A DNA stretch of 13,003 nt from Candidatus Pelagibacterales bacterium (GCA_016882165.1 VHBV01000016.1:1-13003); one strand, 5' to 3'; numbered from the stretch's first letter, positions 6,114-13,003 are shown. Notes: generated by a model from the sequence alone, not told the origin. A program made the numbers and translations.

Positions 6114-7694
6114 ATGTCAAATTCAGAGATCAGAAAACCCAGATTAGTATTTGCCTATTTTTGTATCCTAGCTATATTCCTGACAATAATAATAAGAATG
6201 TTTTTTATTGTTCTTACAGGAGATAAAGTAAAGGTTAGTGGAATTTATGAAGAAAAAGGCGCAGTCAAAAGAGGTGATATTCTGGACCGCAATAATACTC
6301 TAGTTGCAACAGATTTACAAACTAAATCTCTTTACGTCAGCACTGTTTTAGTAAAGGATCCAGAAGCAATTGCTAGAAAGGTTTCCGAAATTTTCTCAGA
6401 TTTATCTTATAATGAAGTTTTAAAAAAAATCGTTGATGGAAAAAATTCTAAACAATGGATTTTAATTAAGAGAAATTTGACACCAGCTCAATCTGAAATA
6501 GTAAAAAATCTAAAAATTGCCGGTTTACTCTTTGAAGATGACAGAATTCGTGTTTATCCGCAAAAATCAATTGCAAGCCACATCATAGGATATGTTGATC
6601 TTGACCGCAAAGGCTTAGCTGGAATTGAAATGGAATATAACAAAGAACTTGGAAAAAAAGGAGAAAATCTTCAGTTAGCTATGGATGTTAGAATTCAAGA
6701 CATTCTAAATAATGAGCTAACTAAAGCAATTGATGAATTTCACGCCAAAGCTGCAGCTGGTATAATTATCAATGTTAATAATGGCGAAATTCTAGCCTTA
6801 TCTTCTTTACCAGAATTTAACTTAAACTTGCAACACGAAGCAAATCAAGACCAAAGGTTTAACAGAGTTACCAACGGTGTTTACGAACTTGGATCTGTTC
6901 TTAAAATTTTCACTAATGCTTTGGCTTTTGAAGAAAATTTAGTCAAAATTAATGATGTTTTTAATGTTAGTGAGCCAATAAAATATGGTAGATTTACAAT
7001 AAGAGATGATCACGCTGTGAAAGATGAAATGACTGTGGCTGAAATTTTTGCTTATTCTTCAAATATTGGAACTGTACAAATTGCACAAAAAATTGGAGCA
7101 GAAAAACAAAAAGATTTTTTGGAAAAAATCGGCTTACTCAAAAAGTTAAATGTTAAGTTTCCTGGTCTTGGTCATCCAATTTACCCAAAAAATTGGAAAG
7201 AAATAAATCTTTTTACAATTTCATATGGACACGGTATTGCAATCACTCCTTTACACGTTGCAATGTCAACAGCAGCAATCGTAAATGGCGGAATTTTATA
7301 TGATCCTTCATTCTTAAAATTGAACAAGCAACCTGACGGTAAAAGAGTTATAAAAGAATCAACCTCAAATACAATGCGAGCTTTAATGCGACAAGTTACA
7401 ACAAACGGTACGGGAAGATTTGCAAATGTTGAAGGTTATGAAGTAGCCGGAAAAACTGGTACAGCAGAAAGAGCAGAATTTGGTAGTTATAATGAAAAAC
7501 AAACTATAGCATCTTTTGTAGCTGCTTTTCCAATTTCCAAACCAAAATACTTAGTATATATTTTATTTGATCGTCCAAACTCAGCTTTCAATACTGGAGG
7601 TATGGTTGCAGCACCAGTTGCAGGAAGAATTGTTAAAAATATCGCTCCAATTTTAGGAGTAACTCCTTTAGAAATTAAGGAAAACGCAAATTAA
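6114..7694 (+). CDS. ftsI: FtsI / PBP3, septal peptidoglycan transpeptidase
   Basis: FtsI is a class B penicillin-binding protein that cross-links septal peptidoglycan in the divisome. The 526-residue protein has an N-terminal membrane anchor (about 11-35) and a dimerisation/pedestal domain starting with KRGDILDRNNTLVATDLQTKS. The transpeptidase domain carries Ser261-x2-Lys264 in YELGSVLKIF, Ser315-Ser-Asn317 and Lys447-Thr-Gly449 in AGKTGTAE. FTISYGHGIAITPLH (367-381) is a typical FtsI block. The usual Pro-Gly-Ser before the nucleophile is Leu-Gly-Ser here. No other dcw-cluster genes (mraZ, mraW, murE) flank it, so this copy stands outside that cluster. It implies that the organism makes or recently made peptidoglycan. 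No Shine-Dalgarno is seen. Confidence 0.95.
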   Translation: MSNSEIRKPRLVFAYFCILAIFLTIIIRMFFIVLTGDKVKVSGIYEEKGAVKRGDILDRNNTLVATDLQTKSLYVSTVLVKDPEAIARKVSEIFSDLSYNEVLKKIVDGKNSKQWILIKRNLTPAQSEIVKNLKIAGLLFEDDRIRVYPQKSIASHIIGYVDLDRKGLAGIEMEYNKELGKKGENLQLAMDVRIQDILNNELTKAIDEFHAKAAAGIIINVNNGEILALSSLPEFNLNLQHEANQDQRFNRVTNGVYELGSVLKIFTNALAFEENLVKINDVFNVSEPIKYGRFTIRDDHAVKDEMTVAEIFAYSSNIGTVQIAQKIGAEKQKDFLEKIGLLKKLNVKFPGLGHPIYPKNWKEINLFTISYGHGIAITPLHVAMSTAAIVNGGILYDPSFLKLNKQPDGKRVIKESTSNTMRALMRQVTTNGTGRFANVEGYEVAGKTGTAERAEFGSYNEKQTIASFVAAFPISKPKYLVYILFDRPNSAFNTGGMVAAPVAGRIVKNIAPILGVTPLEIKENAN

Positions 7695-7698
7695 CTTA

Positions 7699-7787
7699 CT
7701 GTCATCCTGAGCGAAAGCGAAGGATCTCAGGAGTTTAGCTTCGGAGTTTTAGCTACTAAGATCCTTCGCTTTCGCTCAGGATGACAG
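7699..7787. repeat. palindromic element, copy 1 (between convergent ftsI and trmL)
   Basis: Perfect 29-bp arms (7699-7727 and 7759-7787) surround a 31-nt centre. The left arm begins CTGTCATCCTGAGCG and runs through GCGAAGGATCT, followed by CAGGAG. The centre has a smaller inner stem (TAGCT/AGCTA). It begins 4 bp after the ftsI stop and ends 36 bp before the trmL stop, so it could act as a two-way terminator or transcript-stabilising hairpin. It is related to the copies at 10793-10865 and 11258-11350. No transposase is nearby. Confidence 0.93.
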
Positions 7788-7823
7788 CTTGTTATAAAAC
7801 AGCTTCATGTTTATCATCAACAA

Positions 7824-8270
7824 CTAAAAGTGACAAGCTCTTGCCAAAACTATTCCACAAGAAATTGCTACATTTAAAGATCTCATATTATTTTTCATAG
7901 GAATAAAAATTCTATGGTCAGCAATTTCCGCAACCCATTCTGGTACTCCAGCACTTTCTTTCCCAAACATTAAACAATCATTTTCTGTAAATCTAAAGTC
8001 TCTATAATCAACACTAGCTTTTGTTGAAGCTAAAACAAGACGATGATTTTTAGCTTTAATTTCGCTTTCATAAAATTCTTCAAAAGAAGCGTGACGAAAA
8101 ATTTTTGCTTGAAATATGTAATCAAGAGCTGATTTCTTAACCCTTTGCATATCAAATGGAAAACCGCATGGTTCAATTATATGCAATTCAACATCAAAAC
8201 CAACACAAGTACGAATTATGGTTCCAACATTTCCAGCAATATCTGGTTGAAATAGCGCAATTTTTGTCAT
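7824..8270 (-). CDS. trmL: TrmL, tRNA (cytidine/uridine-34-2'-O)-methyltransferase
   Basis: TrmL is a SPOUT-fold enzyme that uses S-adenosylmethionine to methylate the ribose of the wobble base in certain tRNA-Leu species. At 148 residues it is a minimal single-domain SPOUT protein of usual length. Motif 1 is LFQPDIAGNVGTIIRTC (6-22) with the catalytic-region Asn14 and Arg20. Motif 2 is LMFGKESAGVPE (100-111), and motif 3 is RIFIPMKNNMRSLNVAIS (120-137), forming the knot that binds SAM. It faces ftsI tail-to-tail with palindromic copy 1 between them, and diverges from fdx across a 122-bp AT-rich gap. Confidence 0.95.
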   Translation of the reverse strand: MTKIALFQPDIAGNVGTIIRTCVGFDVELHIIEPCGFPFDMQRVKKSALDYIFQAKIFRHASFEEFYESEIKAKNHRLVLASTKASVDYRDFRFTENDCLMFGKESAGVPEWVAEIADHRIFIPMKNNMRSLNVAISCGIVLARACHF

Positions 8271-8392
8271 TTTGGATCAAAGTGAATAATTTATTAAATA
8301 TTATATTTTTTTGTAAAATTCTTTATTTATTAATTTTATTCTTTAAAAAATACACTCCTTATATACATATTTTACAATTTATTTTTTAAATA
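8271..8392. promoter_or_regulatory. AT-rich divergent region between trmL and fdx
   Basis: This 122-bp gap separates the divergent trmL and fdx starts, so it must hold or precede promoters for both. It is almost all A and T, with several TATA-like sextets (for example TATACA at 8362-8367), but no convincing -35/-10 pair stood out on either strand. Confidence 0.4.
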
Positions 8393-8728
8393 ATGACAGA
8401 GACAGTTAAAATTATTTTCGTTCAAAAAGGAGAAAAGAAGGAATTTCAAGTACCAGTTGGAACTTCTGTTCTTGAAGCCGCACACAATAACGACATTGAT
8501 TTGGAAGGTGCTTGCGAGGGCTCTCTTGCTTGTTCAACTTGTCACGTTGTAGTTGACAAAGAATTCTATGATAAACTTGAAAGCCCAAGTGAAGACGAAG
8601 AAGACATGCTTGATTTGGCATTTGGTTTAACTCCAACTTCAAGATTGGGTTGCCAAATAATTATGACAAAAGAGTTGGACGGCCTTACTTTGATAGTTCC
8701 GGACGAAACTCGTAATGTTTCAATATAA
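8393..8728 (+). CDS. fdx: 2Fe-2S ferredoxin, adrenodoxin type
   Basis: This 111-residue protein is an adrenodoxin/ISC-type ferredoxin, an electron carrier that in proteobacteria supplies iron-sulfur cluster assembly. The cluster ligands are Cys41, Cys47 and Cys50 in GACEGSLACSTCHVVV, and Cys87 in SRLGCQI. An acidic stretch (SPSEDEEDMLDLAFGL, 64-79) corresponds to the helix through which vertebrate adrenodoxin meets its redox partners. The length and the C-x5-C-x2-C-x36-C spacing are standard. No iscS, iscU or hscA neighbour lies in the window. It heads a likely operon with the next two genes (gaps of 21 and 3 bp), though no functional link is obvious. Confidence 0.96.
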   Translation: MTETVKIIFVQKGEKKEFQVPVGTSVLEAAHNNDIDLEGACEGSLACSTCHVVVDKEFYDKLESPSEDEEDMLDLAFGLTPTSRLGCQIIMTKELDGLTLIVPDETRNVSI

Positions 8729-8749
8729 TAACTAATATTTTTCAAAACT

Positions 8750-10252
8750 ATGAGCAGAGACGTTTTTACAAAGTTACTTGTTGTCGTTGTAATTGTTGGA
8801 CTAGCACACGGCATTTTCTGGTTTTTCAAAGCAGGACAAATTGAAAAAAATATTAATAACTTCGTTAGCTCTAATAGTGCAAATATATCAGTTGGAGAAA
8901 TTGAAGTTTCAGGATTTCCTTTCTCTCAAAAAGTCTCTGTAAAAGATTTGAAATTTACATTGCCTCATTCTTCAATAAACAGATATCAAATTTCTATCAG
9001 AGAACTAGAAGCTACTTCTGGAATTTTTGGAAGTGATTTTCAAGTTTCACTAAAAGAACAAGTTGCAGTACAAGATTCTGAAAGCAGCATTTCTGGTTAT
9101 GTTGAATTCACATCTCAACCAGAAATTAATTTTACTATCTCTGACGGTGCTTTTGAAAAACTAACTTACAAAGATTCTGGTTACAAAGTTCTTGATGCGG
9201 AAAAAAATATTATTTTCGCAACCAGCTCAGCCCAAATTAACTTTGAATCTTCAGTCCAAGACGATGGAAAAGTTAAAAATACCATTACTGCTGACGTAAA
9301 AGAAATTGAAGGTTTCGATATCATTAGCGTTTATAAAAACTCTTCTGAAAGAAAAATTATTGATGGAATTAAAACTGGCGAAGTTTCAATTGGAAGCTCA
9401 GTTACAATACCTTCTCAACCTTCTGACGGAACTGATGAAGCGGTTGCTGCTCCTTCTGCTGCAATTTCTCCGAATAAAGTTGTTTTAGACAGCAACTCAA
9501 CAAGCCCTGATTCTTCAGTAAAAACTGCTGTAGAAACTAACCCTGCAAACCCAACAGCTTCAACTACTCCTGAAGTTTCTGGAAGTGCAAGTAATAATCC
9601 AGCAGCAGTTACTGATTCTTCTCAAGCTCAAGCGCCTGCGAATAATGATGCTTTAACAGTTCCTGCTGATAATTCGATTAAAAGTAACTTCACTATGAAC
9701 ATTGAGTATGAACTAGTTCCTAACTCATCTGATCAGTCTCAAAATTTATCAGACCCTACACAACAAGTTCAAGAAAATGTTGTTCAATATAGCAAAGTCG
9801 TTAATATAAAAACTTTAGAATTTTCGAACTCACTTTACAAAATCTCTATTAACGGACAAATGAATATTTTCCAAGACGATACTTATCCTTCTGGTTCAGT
9901 GTCCGTAAAAGTAGAAAATTTGGATAATTTATTAAGTCATCTAAGCAACGGATTAACTCAAATTGCCGAACAAAAAAAGCCTGAGACCGAAATTCAATCA
10001 TCAGATCTATCTGTAGTTGACGGAGTTACCGCTTCTAATCCATCTATTGCTGATAATAACACTGCTTTTGCTGATCCTTATCAAAACTTCTTGCAAAAAC
10101 TTGTTGCAGGTCTTCCAGCAATAACCAAAGAAGTGGCTAAGAAAAACCAATTATCTGATCCCATCTCTGCAACTTTCGATATAAGAAGAGAAAAGAACAT
10201 AGAGTTTTTAGTAAATGAAACTCCTTTGCGCGAAATTCTTGGTAAATTCTAA
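8750..10252 (+). CDS. DUF2125-like membrane-anchored envelope protein
   Basis: The 500-residue protein begins with a short Lys-containing N-terminus and one hydrophobic segment (about 8-26), consistent with a signal anchor and a periplasmic body. The next part (ISVGEIEVSGFPFSQKVSV, 46-64) resembles the start of alphaproteobacterial DUF2125 proteins, where a small membrane-proximal domain has a 'GxPF' turn. The body is rich in beta-strand-like alternation and has no Cys, so disulfides are unlikely. Residues about 222-312 form a low-complexity Pro/Ser/Thr/Ala/Asn-rich linker, and a second such stretch lies near 412-440. The C-terminal part (315-400 and 470-500) returns to beta-like sequence. 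Function is unknown. It sits between fdx and prmC with tight spacing. Confidence 0.6.
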   Translation: MSRDVFTKLLVVVVIVGLAHGIFWFFKAGQIEKNINNFVSSNSANISVGEIEVSGFPFSQKVSVKDLKFTLPHSSINRYQISIRELEATSGIFGSDFQVSLKEQVAVQDSESSISGYVEFTSQPEINFTISDGAFEKLTYKDSGYKVLDAEKNIIFATSSAQINFESSVQDDGKVKNTITADVKEIEGFDIISVYKNSSERKIIDGIKTGEVSIGSSVTIPSQPSDGTDEAVAAPSAAISPNKVVLDSNSTSPDSSVKTAVETNPANPTASTTPEVSGSASNNPAAVTDSSQAQAPANNDALTVPADNSIKSNFTMNIEYELVPNSSDQSQNLSDPTQQVQENVVQYSKVVNIKTLEFSNSLYKISINGQMNIFQDDTYPSGSVSVKVENLDNLLSHLSNGLTQIAEQKKPETEIQSSDLSVVDGVTASNPSIADNNTAFADPYQNFLQKLVAGLPAITKEVAKKNQLSDPISATFDIRREKNIEFLVNETPLREILGKF

Positions 10253-10255
10253 TTA

Positions 10256-11194
10256 ATGAAAATTTCTGATATTTTAACATTTGCTAAAATTCAGTTAGAA
10301 AATTCGGGTGTGAGTAATAGTAAGTTAGATTCTCTAATTTTACTTTCTCACACCCTTTCTTTTTCAAAAGAACAAGTAATTTTTAATCCAGATTTCAACT
10401 TAACATTTGAACAAGAACAAACGTTTTTAGAACTTATAAAACGTCGTTGCAAACGCGAACCAGTTTCACATTTGATTGGTAGAAGAGAGTTTTATGGTCA
10501 TAATTTCATCGTTGATTGTAATGTTTTAGATCCACGTCCAGATTCTGAAACACTAATTGAATTAGTTTTAAAAAATTTTCCTGATAAAAAACAAAATATA
10601 CAATTTCTAGAAATTGGTTGCGGTTCTGGATGTTTAATGATTACACTTTTAAAAGAACTTGAAAATGCTAAAGCAACAGCAATTGACATCAGCGAAAAAG
10701 CTTTAGAAATTGCGCAAAAAAATGCAGAACTAAATGATGTGAAAGATAGAATTCAGTTTTTGCAATCTGATCTTTTTTCTGTGTTTAAAACTCCTGATAT
10801 TCTTCGCTGCGCTCAAAATGACAGAAAAAGAAGTTGTTATTCTGAGCACAGCGAAGAATATCAGGAAACTAGTTTCATAGCAAAATTTGATCTAATCATT
10901 TCAAATCCACCTTACATTCCATCACAAGATATTGAGGAACTTGAGCCAGAAGTAAAAATATTTGAACCACGAATTGCACTTGATGGTGGAAATGATGGAC
11001 TTGATTTTTACCGCAAAATTGCTGAGGAGGCAAAAAATTTCTTGGAAGAAAAAGGTAAAGTAATTTTAGAAATTGGCATTAATCAAGAAGAAGATATTAT
11101 CAAAATTTTTACCTCACAAAACTTCAAATTTATTGATGCAAAAAAAGATTTAGCAGGAGTTATTCGAGTTTTGAGTTTTTCGGCAGCAAATTAG
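10256..11194 (+). CDS. prmC: PrmC (HemK), release factor glutamine methyltransferase, with in-frame palindrome insertion
   Basis: PrmC methylates the Gln of the GGQ motif in release factors RF1 and RF2 using S-adenosylmethionine. The N-terminal helical domain includes RREPVSHLIGRREFYG-like sequence (64-81) and LDPRPDSETL (91-100). The methyltransferase domain has the SAM loop EIGCGSG (119-125), the acidic AIDIS (142-146) and the catalytic NPPY (217-220). Family proteins are about 280 residues; this one is 312. The excess is explained by a 26-residue insertion (about 180-205, including DILRCAQNDR and SCYSEHSEEY) encoded by a palindromic element. Removing it and one AAACT repeat rejoins FK-TS-FIAKFDLI and leaves 286 residues. 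The start is 3 bp after the upstream stop. The fold motifs are intact, so the gene is probably functional. Confidence 0.95.
   Translation: MKISDILTFAKIQLENSGVSNSKLDSLILLSHTLSFSKEQVIFNPDFNLTFEQEQTFLELIKRRCKREPVSHLIGRREFYGHNFIVDCNVLDPRPDSETLIELVLKNFPDKKQNIQFLEIGCGSGCLMITLLKELENAKATAIDISEKALEIAQKNAELNDVKDRIQFLQSDLFSVFKTPDILRCAQNDRKRSCYSEHSEEYQETSFIAKFDLIISNPPYIPSQDIEELEPEVKIFEPRIALDGGNDGLDFYRKIAEEAKNFLEEKGKVILEIGINQEEDIIKIFTSQNFKFIDAKKDLAGVIRVLSFSAAN
10793..10865. repeat. palindromic element, copy 2, inside prmC
   Basis: Two 31-bp arms (10793-10823 and 10835-10865) pair at 28 of 31 positions around an 11-nt A-rich centre. The sequence belongs to the same family as copies 1 and 3, but the order is inside out: TGTCAT-type ends face the centre and CAGG ends face outward. 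A 5-bp direct repeat AAACT (10788-10792 and 10866-10870) borders it, like a target-site duplication. Element plus one repeat is 78 bp, exactly 26 codons, with no stop in the prmC frame. Confidence 0.9.
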
Positions 11195-11257
11195 AATTAA
11201 TCCATCAAGTATCAATAAATGCTGATATCACTTAACACACAATTAAATCCTTAATTC

Positions 11258-11350
11258 AAACTGTCATTCTGAGCGTAGCGAAGAACCTCAGGAGCTTGAA
11301 ATTGGAGATTAAACTCCTAAGGTTCTTCGCTACGCTCAGAATGACAGTTT
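11258..11350. repeat. palindromic element, copy 3, downstream of prmC
   Basis: Perfect 31-bp arms (11258-11288 and 11320-11350) flank a 31-nt centre with an inner AGGAG/CTCCT stem. The left arm contains CTGTCATTCTGAGCG, then TAGCGAAGAACCT. Outside it the flanks are also largely inverted (AATTAAATCC-TTAA at 11241-11254 against TTAA-C-GGATTAATT at 11358-11371). The right arm ends in a T6 run, so it could terminate the fdx-prmC transcript. The rest of the 11195-11462 gap is AT-rich with no gene seen. Confidence 0.93.
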
Positions 11351-11462
11351 TTTGTGTTTAACGGATTAATTCCCCAAAAAATCAAAAATTTCCATTTGCT
11401 CAAAATCAAAATTTCTGATACTGTAAGCAGGTTGTTCTTTTTTTAACAATAATCTCAAAATT

Positions 11463-13003
11463 ATGCCTCAAGATAAAATTCAGAAATTTTCGGCACTTAG
11501 CAAAGCTAGAATTGAAGAAATTATTGATAGATGTAAAGAAAAGAACATCACCAAATGGCTTGCACCAATTGCACGAAAAAGCCAAGAAATTCTGACAAGC
11601 ACAGAATATGCTCACCTTAAAGATTTAGGACAAAATTTAGATGTTGGAAAACTAAACGATAATATAACTGAAATTGCTAGTTTCTTAAAAGATTGTCGCT
11701 TAATTGGCGCTGAAAATAACAAAGAAGAAGTAATTCATGCAGGAAATTATGTGATTGGTGCCGAAGGGGTTGCTTTAATCAATGAATATATGGCAACAAA
11801 ACCAAATAACGTTGGTTCTCATGAAGTGAAAATAATAAAAAACCAAGATTTATATGGTGAGGAAAATTCTCAACAAACACCAAATGTTCTAAAACAACAA
11901 AAAGCCATTCATAGTAGTTTTGCAAAAACATTAACTGACGATTTAATAGAAGCGCAACAAACGGGACAAGAATTTAACAAAACTTATGTAATTGAAGCTT
12001 TCGGCACAACTGGAGGAAATCACTTTTTTACAGTAACTGTCAGAAAAAATCCTGATGAAACTTCACCTCTTATTGATTTTTTTGATCCCTCAACTGGTCT
12101 ACTAAGAGGAAATATTGAAACTTTACAAAACTCTATTGCTACTGGATGGACATCTCAAATTGCTGTTAATGCTACTTTAACCAAAGCTTTAAGAGATGCT
12201 GGTTTAGAATTTGATTTGAGTAAGTACTTCAATAATTTGGAACCTATGCAAATGCAAGGAAGTTCAAATTGCAGCGTTTTTTCTTATGAAAAAGCTTATA
12301 TGACTGCAAATTTAAGCAGACAAGAACATGAAGCGTTGCTAAGAGAACATTATAAATTTGAAAGTCCTTTTGGCGGCAAAACTGAAGTTGAGGTTGACAT
12401 AAATTTAGTAGATGAAAGTACAAGTGGTAAAGTTGAAAGACCAAAATTAAATATGCCAGCTCAGTATATGGCAATGACACATTTTAACAACAATGCTGAA
12501 AAATATTTGCAAGCAATGCAACAACTTGTACATAAACGCAAAGACAGAACAACAGAATCAGAAGAACCAATATCCGAAACCGAAGAATCCATTAAAGAAA
12601 GACGTGATAGATATTTAACTGCTCATGAAAGAACATCTATAGATAAAGATACACAAGAAGTAAAAACTGAAACTTTTTTTACTAATGAATTAATTACTCA
12701 AAAACATTTTCGTCAAAAATATGGACATTTGTTTGAGATTGTCACTCACCCTAAATTTGCTGAACTTGGTCAGTTATTCTCAGAACAGCAGTTACTAAGC
12801 GAAGAATCCCTAAAAGATTCTGTTTACTTTCCAGCTTACAGTGCAAAAGAAAAACCACAAAATTTTATGGCTGAAGTTATAGTTAATGGAGCAAAAATGA
12901 GTGACGCTGAAAAAGAACAAGGACATCAAGATGTAAGAGGTCTGAATAAGATTTTACCTTTTCCAATTAAAGTTGTATCAGCAGAATATAAAACAGAAGA
13001 AAA
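11463..13003 (+). CDS. candidate CE-clan (Ulp1/YopJ-like) cysteine protease or acetyltransferase effector, 3' end missing
   Basis: The frame is open to the right edge (513 codons and counting) with no stop. ATG at 11463 is the first Met after an in-frame TAA at 11424-11426. There is no signal peptide or membrane segment, and the protein is rich in Lys, Glu and Gln. A segment GGNHFFTVTVRK (184-195, His187), then LIDFFDPSTG (203-212, Asp205 or Asp208), then MQMQGSSNCSVFSYEKAYM (262-280, Gln265, Cys270) follows the His-Asp/Glu-Gln-Cys order of CE-clan enzymes. The His-to-Asp spacing of 18-21 is close to Ulp1 and YopJ. The Gln is at C-5 rather than the usual C-6, so the match is imperfect. Residues 355-400 are charged and low in order. 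I do not recognise the rest. A translocated effector is inference only. Confidence 0.6.
   Translation, partial: MPQDKIQKFSALSKARIEEIIDRCKEKNITKWLAPIARKSQEILTSTEYAHLKDLGQNLDVGKLNDNITEIASFLKDCRLIGAENNKEEVIHAGNYVIGAEGVALINEYMATKPNNVGSHEVKIIKNQDLYGEENSQQTPNVLKQQKAIHSSFAKTLTDDLIEAQQTGQEFNKTYVIEAFGTTGGNHFFTVTVRKNPDETSPLIDFFDPSTGLLRGNIETLQNSIATGWTSQIAVNATLTKALRDAGLEFDLSKYFNNLEPMQMQGSSNCSVFSYEKAYMTANLSRQEHEALLREHYKFESPFGGKTEVEVDINLVDESTSGKVERPKLNMPAQYMAMTHFNNNAEKYLQAMQQLVHKRKDRTTESEEPISETEESIKERRDRYLTAHERTSIDKDTQEVKTETFFTNELITQKHFRQKYGHLFEIVTHPKFAELGQLFSEQQLLSEESLKDSVYFPAYSAKEKPQNFMAEVIVNGAKMSDAEKEQGHQDVRGLNKILPFPIKVVSAEYKTEE

Noticed and set aside
8156..8389. Plus-strand frame of 77 codons between trmL and fdx
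   Set aside because: Half of it is antisense to the conserved N-terminus of trmL and the rest is translated AT-rich spacer.
8412..8829. Two overlapping minus-strand frames against fdx
   Set aside because: Both are antisense to the ferredoxin Cys ligands and the following gene start; no recognisable domain.
10256..11194. prmC as a pseudogene because of the insertion
   Set aside because: The insert keeps the frame, has no stop, and all methyltransferase motifs (GCGSG, NPPY) are intact on both sides.
7699..11350. Palindromic copies 1 and 3 as the two ends of a composite transposon
   Set aside because: The DNA between them is ordinary housekeeping genes in operon order, there is no transposase, and no matching target duplication at the outer borders was seen.
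11406..11615. Minus-strand frame of 69 codons at the start of the right-edge gene
   Set aside because: The + strand frame is open for over 500 codons through this region, so the minus frame is a shadow. The same holds for 12244-12480.

Overview
The window is AT-rich, with short intergenic gaps, A/T-ending codons and few visible Shine-Dalgarno sites. The gene set points to an alphaproteobacterium with a reduced, probably host-associated genome of the Rickettsiales or Holosporales kind. Supporting signs are an LDH-like malate dehydrogenase, an adrenodoxin-type ferredoxin, a DUF2125-like envelope protein, a short PGI and palindromic elements of which one sits in frame inside a gene. PGI argues for a lineage that keeps upper glycolysis, so not a typical Rickettsia. 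This placement is inference and no genus is assigned.

Layout. At 1-1540 (+) lie the C-terminal end of a GspE/PilB-type ATPase, apaG and tsaB. The last codons of tsaB are read through the antisense strand of a tRNA-Cys gene (1507-1581, -). At 1715-3423 (+) pgi and dsbB overlap by 4 bp, followed by tRNA-Thr (3484-3558, +). An SDR oxidoreductase (3655-4428, -) and tmk (4431-5036, +) diverge with only 2 bp between their start codons. mdh (5115-6062) and ftsI (6114-7694) follow on +. A perfect palindromic element (7699-7787) separates ftsI from the convergent trmL (7824-8270, -). A 122-bp AT-rich divergent region precedes a compact + strand run of fdx, a DUF2125-like gene and prmC (8393-11194). 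A second palindromic element (11258-11350) follows prmC. From 11463 to the window end runs an open, unfinished gene for a protein with a His-Asp-Cys pattern like CE-clan (Ulp1/YopJ-type) enzymes.

Most genes are housekeeping: tRNA modification (tsaB, trmL), release-factor methylation (prmC), dTMP phosphorylation (tmk), central carbon metabolism (pgi, mdh), Fe-S/redox work (fdx, dsbB) and septal peptidoglycan synthesis (ftsI). The unusual content is the palindrome family, especially the copy inside prmC, which has a 5-bp direct repeat at its borders and adds exactly 26 codons, and the effector-like gene at the right edge. No stretch longer than 300 bp lacks a gene; the longest gap is 11195-11462. 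No CRISPR array, rRNA, transposase gene or replication origin was seen.
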